Shown piece by piece: positions 1-8,256 of a stretch of 64,000 nt of DNA. The notes under the pieces were generated by a model. That model was not told where the DNA came from and made no database searches. It worked only from the letters and a program-made list of their open reading frames with translations. Positions within the stretch are counted from its first letter, which is position 1; every line of letters starts with the position of its first letter. The stretch is from Pseudomonas sp. A34-9 (GTDB lineage: Bacteria; Pseudomonadota; Gammaproteobacteria; Pseudomonadales; Pseudomonadaceae). The stretch spans positions 4,552,501 to 4,616,500 of the forward strand of contig NZ_CP119967.1 of the NCBI RefSeq assembly GCF_029543085.1. The letters are read 5' to 3'. A program made the position numbers and the translations under genes.

Positions 1-1
1 G

Positions 2-2686
2 CGCCTTGAACAACGCTTGCCCCTGCTCCGCCCCTTCAGCCAGTCGCTCACCGACAATCCCAACCTGGCGTCGCTGTACCTGGGTTATGCCAATGGCGAC
101 TTTTTCATGGTGCGTCCACTGCGCAGCGCAGCACTGAAAACGCTGCTCAACGCCCCTGAAGCGGCGGCGTATCAGGTCTGGAGCATCGAGCATGACCCGC
201 AGGGCGCGATGCACTCGCAATCGCTGTTTTTCGATCAGGCACTGACACCGATAAGCCGTCAGGACAACCCAGGCGACAGCTACGATCCGCGCAGCCGAGC
301 GTGGTTCACTCAGGCACGTCAACAAGACGAACAAATCACCACCGAACCCTACGTGTTTTTTTCCACCCACAACGTCGGCACGACCCTGGCCCGGCGCAGC
401 GGCGAGAACGCCGTCATCGGCGCCGACCTGACGCTGGTCGCCCTGTCCGCCGCGCTGAGCAAGCATGTCGTCACACCCTCCACCGAGATTGCCCTGTTCG
501 ACGCCGAGGGCAACGCCGTGGCCTACCCCGACAGCCAGCGACTGATTGTCGACGGCAGCACGGCCTCTCTGGCCAAAGCGGCGGACCTGAGTCCGGGCTT
601 GCATGCGCTGTTGGCCGGCGCAGCCACGGGCAATCGCCTGGAAGCCGATGGTCGCCACTGGATCGTCGCCCGCAGCAGCATTCAAGAGGGTGGCCCGAAA
701 GGTTTGCAATTGGCGTTGCTGGTGCCGGAAGACGAGTTACTGGTCGATGCCTACCGTTTGCGCTGGCAGGGCGCGCTGATCACCCTGGCGATCCTGCTGC
801 TATGCCTGCCGCTGGGCTGGGTGATTTCGCGGATTCTGGTCAAGCCGTTGCACGCGCTGGTCAAGGAAGCAGACGCCATCCGCAGTTTCGATTTCAATTT
901 TCCCTTGGCACGCCGCTCGCCCGTGCTTGAAGTCGACCAATTGAGTGTGTCGATGGCACGAATGAAAGACACCCTGGCGAGTTTCTTCCGGATCACCGAC
1001 ACCCTGGGCGCCGAAACCCGCTTCGCCCCCCTGCTGCAGCGGGTGCTGTTCGAAACGGTGCAGATTGCCCAGGCGCAGGCAGGGTTGATCTATCTGCGTG
1101 AAAGCGACAGCAGCCGCATGGAGCCCTACGGACTGGTGATCGATGGCACGCCTCAGGCATTGGAAGCGTTCGACATTCAGGGCCACGACCTGCAACTGAA
1201 CAAAGGTCCGGCGTGGTTTGAACAATTGGTCGACGCCAACAACGTGGTGAGCAACTTCGGCGTCGATCAGGCCAGGGACCTGCAGAAAGTCCTGCTGGCG
1301 ATGCAATCGCCACGGGTTCATCTGATCGGCATTCGCCTGCACAACCGCCACGACGAAACCATCGGCTTGCTGATTCTGTTGGTGAACGACAGCGGCACCG
1401 CCGCCGACCTGGAAAAACTGCGCCCCGATCGCATCGCTTTTTTGCAGGCGGTGTCCGGTGCTGCGGCGGTGAGCATCGAGAGCCAGCGTCTGCAAGCCCG
1501 TCAGAAGCAACTTCTCGACGCCTTTATTCAATTACTCGCCGGCGCCATCGACGCCAAGAGTCCGTATACCGGCGGGCATTGTCAGCGCGTGCCGGAGCTG
1601 ACACTGATGCTTGCCCAGGCCGCGGCAGCCAGTCAGGCGCCGGCGTTCAGCGCCTATCAACCCGGCGAAGATGAGTGGGAAGCCCTGCACATTGCCGCGT
1701 GGTTGCACGACTGCGGCAAGGTCACCACGCCGGAATACGTGGTCGACAAAGCCACCAAACTGGAAACCATCAACGACCGCATCCACGAGATCCGCACACG
1801 CTTCGAAGTGCTCAAGCGTGATGCCTGGATCAGCTATTGGCAGGCGCGCGCGCTGGGCGGCGATGAGACAGCACTGGCCGAACTGCGCGACGCCACACTG
1901 ACGGCGCTCGACGACGACTTTGCCTTTGTCGCGCGCTGCAATCTAGGCAGTGAAGCGATGGCCGAAGCAGATCTGCATCGCCTTGATGGTCTCGCCCGAC
2001 GCACCTGGATGCGTACCCTTGATGACCGGCTGGGTGTGTCCTGGGAGGAGAATCGGCGTCAGTCGCGCACGCCGGCACCGAGCTTGCCGGTCAGTGAAAA
2101 GCTTTTGGCGGACAAGCCCGAGCACCTGCTCGAACGCGACCCGAACGAGTTGATTCCCGAAAACAATCCGTGGGGCTTCAAGCTGGATGTGCCGCGCTAC
2201 AAATACAATCGCGGCGAGCTGTACAACCTGAGTATCAGCCGCGGCACCCTGACCCGCGAAGAGCGTTACGTGATCAATCACCACATGGTGCAGACGATCA
2301 TGATGCTCAGCCACCTGCCCTTCCCCGGCCACCTCGATAGCATTGCCGAGATCGCTGGCGGTCATCATGAAAAAATGGACGGCACCGGTTACCCGAAACG
2401 CCTGAAGCGTGAAGACATGAGCCTGCCCGCGCGGATGATGGCGATTGCCGATATCTTCGAGGCGCTGACCGCAGCCGACCGTCCGTACAAGAAAGCCAAA
2501 ACCCTGAATGAAGCGTTGGCAATCATGGCGACGATGTGCCGCGAGGCGCACATTGATGCACAGCTGTTTGGTTTGTTCATCAACGAGGGCGTGTACATGC
2601 AGTACGCCGTACGCTTTCTCGATCCCGCGCAGATCGACAGCGTCGATCCGGCCAGCCTGTTGCACAAGGCTGGCCTCACCGCGTGA
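2..2686 (+). CDS. HD-GYP cyclic-di-GMP phosphodiesterase with periplasmic sensor, HAMP and GAF domains (5' end outside window)
   Basis: The frame is open to the left edge, so the N-terminus lies outside the window; residues are counted from the TTG at 17. The order is a periplasmic Cache-like sensor (about 1-245), a membrane segment (about 249-271), HAMP (about 272-320), GAF (about 330-490) and an HD-GYP domain. The HD motif HDCGK is at 564-568, HHE at 783-785 and GTGYP at 789-793, so the metal ligands and GYP signature are intact and c-di-GMP hydrolysis at the inner membrane is expected. About 150 residues more than usual separate HDCGK from the second half of the domain. The stop codon directly abuts the stop of the convergent fRMsr gene. 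Which signal it senses cannot be read from the sequence. Confidence 0.9.
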   Translation, partial: RLEQRLPLLRPFSQSLTDNPNLASLYLGYANGDFFMVRPLRSAALKTLLNAPEAAAYQVWSIEHDPQGAMHSQSLFFDQALTPISRQDNPGDSYDPRSRAWFTQARQQDEQITTEPYVFFSTHNVGTTLARRSGENAVIGADLTLVALSAALSKHVVTPSTEIALFDAEGNAVAYPDSQRLIVDGSTASLAKAADLSPGLHALLAGAATGNRLEADGRHWIVARSSIQEGGPKGLQLALLVPEDELLVDAYRLRWQGALITLAILLLCLPLGWVISRILVKPLHALVKEADAIRSFDFNFPLARRSPVLEVDQLSVSMARMKDTLASFFRITDTLGAETRFAPLLQRVLFETVQIAQAQAGLIYLRESDSSRMEPYGLVIDGTPQALEAFDIQGHDLQLNKGPAWFEQLVDANNVVSNFGVDQARDLQKVLLAMQSPRVHLIGIRLHNRHDETIGLLILLVNDSGTAADLEKLRPDRIAFLQAVSGAAAVSIESQRLQARQKQLLDAFIQLLAGAIDAKSPYTGGHCQRVPELTLMLAQAAAASQAPAFSAYQPGEDEWEALHIAAWLHDCGKVTTPEYVVDKATKLETINDRIHEIRTRFEVLKRDAWISYWQARALGGDETALAELRDATLTALDDDFAFVARCNLGSEAMAEADLHRLDGLARRTWMRTLDDRLGVSWEENRRQSRTPAPSLPVSEKLLADKPEHLLERDPNELIPENNPWGFKLDVPRYKYNRGELYNLSISRGTLTREERYVINHHMVQTIMMLSHLPFPGHLDSIAEIAGGHHEKMDGTGYPKRLKREDMSLPARMMAIADIFEALTAADRPYKKAKTLNEALAIMATMCREAHIDAQLFGLFINEGVYMQYAVRFLDPAQIDSVDPASLLHKAGLTA

Positions 2687-3169
2687 TCAGCAGTCGGTCA
2701 GACGCAGGAAAATCGCCGCCAGTTGCTCGATACCGGCTTGATCCTGCGCGGTAAAACGCGCCAGTTTCGGGCTGTCGAGGTCCAGTACACCGATCAGGCG
2801 CCCCTCCTTGACCAACGGCACGACCAGCTCACTGTTGGAGGCGCTGTCACAGGCGATATGCCCCGGGAACGCGTGCACGTCTTCAACGCGCTGGGTTTGC
2901 CGCGTGGCCGCCGCCGCGCCACACACGCCACGGCCAAACGGAATGCGCACGCAGGCGATCTGCCCCTGGAACGGACCGAGCACCAGCTCTTCGTTGCGGT
3001 TGAGGTAAAAACCCGCCCAGTTCAGGTCATCGAGCTGGTTGAACAGGAACGCCGAAAACTGCGCGGCGTTGGCGATGAAATCGCGTTCGTCCGCCAGCAG
3101 CGATTCCAGTTGTGCGGCCAACATGCCATAGCCTTCGAGGCCCTGGCCGCTTTGTTGCAAATCAATCAT
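2687..3169 (-). CDS. free methionine-(R)-sulfoxide reductase, GAF-fold (YebR/fRMsr family)
   Basis: This 160-residue single GAF-domain protein reduces free L-methionine-R-sulfoxide in the cytoplasm. The three cysteines of the fRMsr family are present at 73, 83 and 107, with the spacing (10 and 24) of the E. coli enzyme's Cys84, Cys94 and Cys118. The start chosen is the ATG at 3169, which overlaps the stop of the upstream DUF815 gene as ATGA and implies translational coupling. A longer reading frame exists upstream but is only DUF815 coding sequence in another frame. It fits the redox-repair theme of the nearby gpx and msrB genes. Confidence 0.9.
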   Translation of the reverse strand: MIDLQQSGQGLEGYGMLAAQLESLLADERDFIANAAQFSAFLFNQLDDLNWAGFYLNRNEELVLGPFQGQIACVRIPFGRGVCGAAAATRQTQRVEDVHAFPGHIACDSASNSELVVPLVKEGRLIGVLDLDSPKLARFTAQDQAGIEQLAAIFLRLTDC

Positions 3170-4056
3170 GCCTTGTGCTCCAACAATTTCAGTCCCACCC
3201 AGTAACGGGCGAATTGGTACGCGCAACGTCCGTTGCGATTACCGCGGCCGGTGGCCCAGCGTACGGCAAGGATGTCCAGCGCTTCGTCGCGCTGCCAGCT
3301 CAAGCCGGCCTTGGCGGCCAACTGGCCAATCCAGTGCTCGACGACGTCAAGGAAGTGTTCTTGGGTAAACGGGTAGAACGACAGCCACAGACCAAAACGG
3401 TCCGACAGCGCGATTTTGTCTTCAACGGCTTCGCTCGGGTGCAGTTCGCCGTCGACGCGTTTCCAGTTTTCGTTGTCGCTTTCCTTCTCCGGCACCAGGT
3501 GGCGGCGGTTGGAAGTGGCGTACAGCAAGACGTTGTCCGGGGCCTGCTCAAGCGAGCCGTCGAGCACGCTTTTGAGGACGCGATAATCGCCTTCACCGGA
3601 TTCGAACGACAAGTCATCGCAAAACAGCACGAAACGTTGCGCCAGTTTGCCGATCTGCTCGACCACGCGTGGCAGATCCGCCAAATGGTCGCGCTCGATC
3701 TCGATCAGGCGCAAGCCTGCGGCAGCGTGTTCCGCCAGCAACGCTCGCACCAGCGACGACTTGCCGGTGCCGCGCGAGCCCCACAGCAGCGCATGGTTGG
3801 CCGGCATGCCATCGAGAAATTGCTGGGTGTTGCGCCCCAGTTGTTCGAGCTGACGGTCAACACCGATCAGGTCGGACAGGCGCATGTCGAGGCTGACTTC
3901 CAGCGGCAACAGGTAGCCGCTGCGCCCGTCGCGCTGCCAGCGTGCAGCCAGACAAGTGCCCCAGTCGATTACCGGCCGTGGTGCCGGCAATAACGGTTCG
4001 ATCCGCGCCAGAACCGACTCGGCGCGTTCAAGAAAAGCATTCAATCGGGAATCCAC
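3166..4056 (-). CDS. DUF815 family AAA-type ATPase
   Basis: The protein has 296 residues, with Walker A GSRGTGKS at 93-100 and a Walker B-like LFCDD around 143-148. The layout (a short N-terminal part, then a P-loop ATPase with a TSNRRHL-type arginine segment) is that of the DUF815 family, whose cellular role is not established. It is the promoter-proximal member of a two-gene unit with fRMsr (4-bp ATGA overlap). The ATG at 4056 starts a conserved-looking N-terminus and lies 125 bp from the divergently transcribed hybrid kinase. Confidence 0.88.
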   Translation of the reverse strand: MDSRLNAFLERAESVLARIEPLLPAPRPVIDWGTCLAARWQRDGRSGYLLPLEVSLDMRLSDLIGVDRQLEQLGRNTQQFLDGMPANHALLWGSRGTGKSSLVRALLAEHAAAGLRLIEIERDHLADLPRVVEQIGKLAQRFVLFCDDLSFESGEGDYRVLKSVLDGSLEQAPDNVLLYATSNRRHLVPEKESDNENWKRVDGELHPSEAVEDKIALSDRFGLWLSFYPFTQEHFLDVVEHWIGQLAAKAGLSWQRDEALDILAVRWATGRGNRNGRCAYQFARYWVGLKLLEHKA

Positions 4057-4208
4057 GTCTTCTCCTCGGGCACGTTCACAGTGATGATGGCGATTGCTGT
4101 GACGACGTACAGATAAAAATCACCCTACCAAGCCTTGTTACAAGGCGATTCGGGAACCTCGGTATCCATACATGATCGACTATGCTTGAGCAGCGAAGGG
4201 AAACGGAA

Positions 4209-6545
4209 GTGGTTCAACACCCCATGGATATCAAATTCACCCACCGGCTGTCTTACAAGCAAGCCAGGCTTACTGTGCTGGTCGGGTTCATTCTGGGCAC
4301 GCTGCTCAGCCTGCTGCAAATAGGCATCGATTATGCCAGTGAAGACGCCTCCATCAACCGTGAAATCCTGTCTTTGCTGGAAATCAGCCATAACCCGGCC
4401 TCACGGATTGCCTACAACATCGACGCCGAACTGGCGCAGGAACTGACCTTGGGCCTGTTGCGCTCGCCGGCAATCATTTCGGCGCAACTGATCGACAACA
4501 ACAATACGGTGCTGGCCAGCGTCAAACGCCCGGAACTGCAAAGCGGCTATCGGGTGATCAGCGACTTCCTGTTTGGCGCCAAGCGCCAGTTCGAGGACCG
4601 TCTGTATCTGGATCACCTGCCCAACGAATCGCTGGGGATCTTGAGCCTTGAGGTCGACACCTATGCCTTCGGCAGCCGTTTTCTGCGCCGGGCCGAGGTC
4701 ACCCTGCTCAATGGGTTCGCGCGCAGCCTGATTCTCACCGGCATCCTGTTGGCGCTGTTCTACGTGATGCTGACCAAACCGCTGGTGCGGGTGATCCGCG
4801 AACTCAGTGGGCGCGACCCGCGCAGTGCCGAGCCGACTACGCTGGAATGTCCGTCCGGCCACGGCAATGATGAAATCGGCGTACTGGTCAAAGTCGCCAA
4901 TCAACAATTCGAGAACATTGCCACCGAGATTCAACAACGGCGCAACGCCGAAAACCGCCTGACCGACTACCTCGGGCAACTGGAAAACATCGTCTCGGCG
5001 CGCACCGCCGAACTCAAGGCGATCAACGCGCGGCTCAGCCAGTCCAATCAGGAACTCGAAGTCGCCCGCAGCACCGCCCTGGAAATGGCCGAAGCCCGCT
5101 CGGCGTTCCTCGCCAACATGAGCCATGAGATCCGCACGCCACTCAACGGTCTGCTGGGGATGATCGCGCTGTCACTCGACGGCCCGTTGAATGCCGAACA
5201 GCAGCAACAGCTATCGATCGCGCACGATTCGGGCAAGGTGCTGGTCGAGTTGCTCAACGATATTCTCGACCTGTCGAAGTTCGATGCCGGGCAACTGGAG
5301 CTCGAGCATATCCCGTTCGACCTGGGCTCCCTGATCGAAGACACTGCCAACCTGCTGTCGCAGAACGCCGCGCCGAGCGTCGAACTGACCTGCCTGATCG
5401 ATCCGCACTTCCCGGCACTGGTGCTGGGCGATCCGACTCGCGTTCGGCAGATCGTCAGCAACCTGCTGTCCAACGCGCTGAAATTCACCCGCTTCGGCCG
5501 GGTGGACGTGCGCTTGTCGACCTACAAGGATGGCGTGCGCATCGAAGTCTGCGACACCGGCATCGGTATCGCCCAGGACGCACAGCTGAAAATTTTCCAG
5601 CCGTTCACTCAGGCAGGCGCTGGCATCACTCGTCAGTACGGCGGCACCGGCCTGGGACTGGCGCTGACCTACAACCTCTGCGAAGCGATGCAGGGCCGCC
5701 TGACCATCAGCTCCGAGACCGGTTTCGGCAGTCAGTTCTGTGCCGAGTTGCCACTGCCCTGCCATACCCGCGCGCTGGTTCCGGCCCCTCTGCACGGGAA
5801 AGTGCTCGCCATCACCGCGGCCAGCAGTGGTCTGGCGGAACTGCTGCAAAGTCTGCTGCCGGTCTGGGGCCTTGCGTATGAGCAGCGCACCATCGAAGAC
5901 TCATTGCTTGGCCTGACACCGGACGTGGTGATCACCGACTGTCCGGAGTGCCTGTTCGGCCTGCGTCCGACGCTGGGTGCGCCGATTCTGCTGGTGACCG
6001 CTTATGGCAGTTTCCTGCCGAGCGAAGAAGCGGCCGCGCTCGCGCCCCTGCAACAACAGGCGCGGCCGTTGGCGCGCAACGCGCTCTATCAGAACCTGCG
6101 ACGGACGCTGCAACCGGACGTCGTCGCCACCAATGATGCGCAACTTGAAACATCCCCTACCCTAAGGCGCGGGCGGGTGTTGCTGGTCGAAGACAATCCG
6201 GTCAATCAACTGGTGGCCAAAGGCATGCTCGGCAAACTGGGCTGCGAGGTCATCGTCGCCGCCCATGGTGCCGAAGCGCTGGATCAGCTGGAGTATCACG
6301 AATTCGATCTGGTGCTGATGGACTGCAACATGCCCGTCATGGACGGCTACGAAGCCAGCCGGCAGATTCGCCAGAGTGGGCGCTGGCCGAGCCTGCCCAT
6401 CGTCGCTCTGACCGCCAACGCAATGTCGGAGGAACGCGAACGCTGCCGCGCGGCCGGCATGAGCGACTATCTGGCCAAGCCGTTCCGCCGTGAAGAGCTC
6501 GCGGCGCTGCTCGATCAGTGGATACCGACTACGACAGCGCTTTGA
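4209..6545 (+). CDS. sagS: SagS-like hybrid sensor histidine kinase/response regulator
   Basis: Two membrane segments enclose a periplasmic sensor; HAMP, HisKA, HATPase_c, a degenerate receiver-like stretch and a C-terminal receiver follow. Counting from the ATG at 4182, the phospho-accepting His is residue 315 (SHEIRTPL) and the receiver Asp is 714 (LMDCNMP). I chose the GTG at 4209 because AAGGG lies about 8 nt upstream; the ATGs at 4182 and 4224 are alternatives. Length (778-787) and position beside ospR-gpx match PAO1 SagS (PA2824), which controls the switch to biofilm growth with HptB. The name rests on architecture and remembered gene order. The 3' end overlaps the convergent ospR-like gene by 17 bp. 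Confidence 0.8.
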   Translation: MVQHPMDIKFTHRLSYKQARLTVLVGFILGTLLSLLQIGIDYASEDASINREILSLLEISHNPASRIAYNIDAELAQELTLGLLRSPAIISAQLIDNNNTVLASVKRPELQSGYRVISDFLFGAKRQFEDRLYLDHLPNESLGILSLEVDTYAFGSRFLRRAEVTLLNGFARSLILTGILLALFYVMLTKPLVRVIRELSGRDPRSAEPTTLECPSGHGNDEIGVLVKVANQQFENIATEIQQRRNAENRLTDYLGQLENIVSARTAELKAINARLSQSNQELEVARSTALEMAEARSAFLANMSHEIRTPLNGLLGMIALSLDGPLNAEQQQQLSIAHDSGKVLVELLNDILDLSKFDAGQLELEHIPFDLGSLIEDTANLLSQNAAPSVELTCLIDPHFPALVLGDPTRVRQIVSNLLSNALKFTRFGRVDVRLSTYKDGVRIEVCDTGIGIAQDAQLKIFQPFTQAGAGITRQYGGTGLGLALTYNLCEAMQGRLTISSETGFGSQFCAELPLPCHTRALVPAPLHGKVLAITAASSGLAELLQSLLPVWGLAYEQRTIEDSLLGLTPDVVITDCPECLFGLRPTLGAPILLVTAYGSFLPSEEAAALAPLQQQARPLARNALYQNLRRTLQPDVVATNDAQLETSPTLRRGRVLLVEDNPVNQLVAKGMLGKLGCEVIVAAHGAEALDQLEYHEFDLVLMDCNMPVMDGYEASRQIRQSGRWPSLPIVALTANAMSEERERCRAAGMSDYLAKPFRREELAALLDQWIPTTTAL

Positions 6546-6990
6546 TCTGCCCCAACAAGTGATCGAGGCCGTCACGCAAGTCATTGAGGCGGTCCAGATC
6601 CACCCCGCTGTCGCACAGCAGCCGGGCCTTGAGCGGCCCGACCTGCTCGCGCAAGGCTTGCCCTGCGGGCGTCAGGCTCAGGTGGACTTCCCGTTCGTCG
6701 CGCGTCGAACGCTGGCGCTGCACCCATTGCAACTGCTCCAGACGCTTGAGCAACGGCGTCAGCGTGCCGGAGTCGAGTGCCAGGCGCTCGCCCAAGGCCT
6801 TGACGGTCGGTTGCTCCGGCGCTGCGTCCTGCCATTCCCACAACACCAGCATCGCCAGATATTGCGGGTAGGTCAGACCGAGCTGATCGAGCATCGGCTT
6901 GTAGGCACGAATCACCGCCCGGGAGGCAGCGTACAGCTTGAAGCACAACTGGTTGTCGAGCTTCAACGAATCGACCGGCAGGCTGTTCAT
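6529..6990 (-). CDS. ospR: OspR-like MarR-family peroxide-sensing regulator
   Basis: This 153-residue winged-helix regulator of the OhrR/OspR branch carries the redox cysteine in LDNQLCFKLY (Cys16) and a second cysteine at 126. That spacing of 110 equals the Cys24/Cys134 pair I recall for P. aeruginosa OspR, so disulfide switching is likely. The start at 6990 overlaps the gpx stop as ATGA, making a gpx-ospR operon. The likely binding site is the perfect palindrome at 7520-7539 upstream of gpx, which would give autoregulation together with gpx. OhrR-like is the alternative label; a second paralogue sits next to ohr at 22.2 kb. Confidence 0.85.
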   Translation of the reverse strand: MNSLPVDSLKLDNQLCFKLYAASRAVIRAYKPMLDQLGLTYPQYLAMLVLWEWQDAAPEQPTVKALGERLALDSGTLTPLLKRLEQLQWVQRQRSTRDEREVHLSLTPAGQALREQVGPLKARLLCDSGVDLDRLNDLRDGLDHLLGQIKALS

Positions 6991-7472
6991 TTGAGCAGGG
7001 CTTCGATCTCGCCGCTCAGCTCCTGCGGCTTGGTGGTCGGAGCAAAACGCTTGACCAGTTTTCCGTCCTTGCCAATCAGGAACTTGGTGAAGTTCCACTT
7101 GATGCCCTGGGAGCCAAGCAGGCCCGGCGCGCGTTTTTTCAGCTGCACGAATAGCGGGTGCGCGTCAGCACCGTTAACGTCGATCTTCTTGAACAGCGGG
7201 AAGCTGACACCGAAGTTCAGCTCGCAGAACTCGCTGATCGCGCCTTCGTTACCCGGCTCCTGCTTGCCGAACTGATTGCACGGGAAGCCCAGCACCACCA
7301 GGCCCTGATCCTTGTAGGTCTGCCACAGCTCCTCAAGGCCTTTGTATTGCGGGGTAAAGCCGCACTTGCTGGCGGTGTTGACCACCAATACCGCTTTGCC
7401 AGCAAAATCGGCCAGGGTCTTTTGCTCACCCTTGATGGTAGTGCACGGGATGTTCAGCAGGTTGTCGCTCAT
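6987..7472 (-). CDS. glutathione peroxidase family (thiol peroxidase)
   Basis: The protein has 161 residues and the Gpx catalytic set in the Cys form: Cys37 in ASKCGFTPQ, Gln67 in CNQFG, and Trp126-Asn127 in KWNFTKF. Such bacterial enzymes usually reduce hydroperoxides with thioredoxin or glutathione in the cytoplasm. It is the first gene of an operon with the ospR-like regulator (4-bp stop/start overlap). A perfect 9-bp inverted repeat at 7520-7539, about 48 bp upstream of the start, is the obvious regulatory site. This gpx-ospR pairing matches PA2826-PA2825 of PAO1 from memory. Confidence 0.93.
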   Translation of the reverse strand: MSDNLLNIPCTTIKGEQKTLADFAGKAVLVVNTASKCGFTPQYKGLEELWQTYKDQGLVVLGFPCNQFGKQEPGNEGAISEFCELNFGVSFPLFKKIDVNGADAHPLFVQLKKRAPGLLGSQGIKWNFTKFLIGKDGKLVKRFAPTTKPQELSGEIEALLK

Positions 7473-7519
7473 GGGACGGGCTCCGCAGAGAGTCGGGAAA
7501 GGCCAAACATAGCGAGCAA

Positions 7520-7539
7520 TTAAATTGCGTGCAATTTAA
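7520..7539. promoter_or_regulatory. candidate OspR/OhrR-type operator upstream of gpx
   Basis: TTAAATTGCGTGCAATTTAA is a perfect 9-bp inverted repeat with a 2-bp spacer in the AT-rich gpx upstream region. MarR regulators of the OhrR/OspR group bind AT-rich palindromes of this kind. Binding by the downstream-encoded OspR-like protein is inferred from position. Confidence 0.65.
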
Positions 7540-7557
7540 TATTTGAAATCGATCAAT

Positions 7558-7626
7558 GTAGGAGCTGCCGAAGGCTGCGATCTTTAAAAAACCAAAGCAA
7601 AGATCGCAGCCTTCGGCAGCTCCTAC
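7558..7626. repeat. REP pair, GTAGGAGCTGCC family, head type
   Basis: Two inverted copies of the GTAGGAGCTGCCGAAGGCTG repeat (followed by CGATCTTT) flank a short AT-rich loop in the space between gpx and msrB. Each copy is itself an imperfect hairpin preceded by GTAG, the format of Pseudomonas REP/REPIN elements. Confidence 0.9.
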
Positions 7627-7636
7627 GGGGCTCGCA

Positions 7637-8038
7637 TTACTCGCGGGGTACCAGATCCAGGCACACCGAATTGATGCAATAGCGCAAGCCGGTCGGCGGT
7701 GGGCCGTCGGGGAATACATGACCCAGATGCGCATCACAGCGCGCGCACTTCACTTCCGTGCGGATCATGCCGTGGCTGATGTCACGGATTTCAGTCATCG
7801 CGCTTTCGCCGATTGGCGCGTAGAAGCTCGGCCAGCCGCAGCCGGAGTCGAATTTGGTCTTGGAGTCGAACAGCGGCTCATTGCAGCAGACACAGTGGTA
7901 AATGCCGTCGGTTTTGGTCGCGTTGTATTTGCCGGAGAACGGTCGCTCGGTGGCACTGAGGCGGCAAACCTCGTACTGCTGCGGGTCGAGCATGGCTTTC
8001 CATTCTTCCAGGGTTTTTTCCAACTTTTCCATCATCAC
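7637..8038 (-). CDS. msrB: peptide-methionine (R)-S-oxide reductase MsrB
   Basis: The 133-residue protein repairs methionine-R-sulfoxide in proteins. Zinc-binding CxxC pairs are at Cys49/Cys52 and Cys98/Cys101, and the catalytic Cys121 sits in RYCINSV. Cys67 in SGCGWPSF is at the position used as resolving cysteine in some members. Three Met codons in a row begin the frame, so the start is uncertain by six bases. It is divergent from alaA and lies upstream of gpx on the same strand, separated by a REP pair. Confidence 0.95.
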   Translation of the reverse strand: MMMEKLEKTLEEWKAMLDPQQYEVCRLSATERPFSGKYNATKTDGIYHCVCCNEPLFDSKTKFDSGCGWPSFYAPIGESAMTEIRDISHGMIRTEVKCARCDAHLGHVFPDGPPPTGLRYCINSVCLDLVPRE

Positions 8039-8256
8039 ACCTCAGCGGCTGAAAAAGCCCGATCTGTACCTTTTCCACGGATCGGGCGGCACGTATGATT
8101 GCGCCTCGTCACGCACCAGTCTGGCAGCCAGACCGGGCGCATTCAAACGGATTATGGGAGCCACGGCTCAAGACGTCCGCCTGTGTGAAGACGCAGGAAT
8201 CCCAGCACGGTTGTCCATCCGCCGCCTGGATCGTTCATTTTCGGGATCACATCGCC

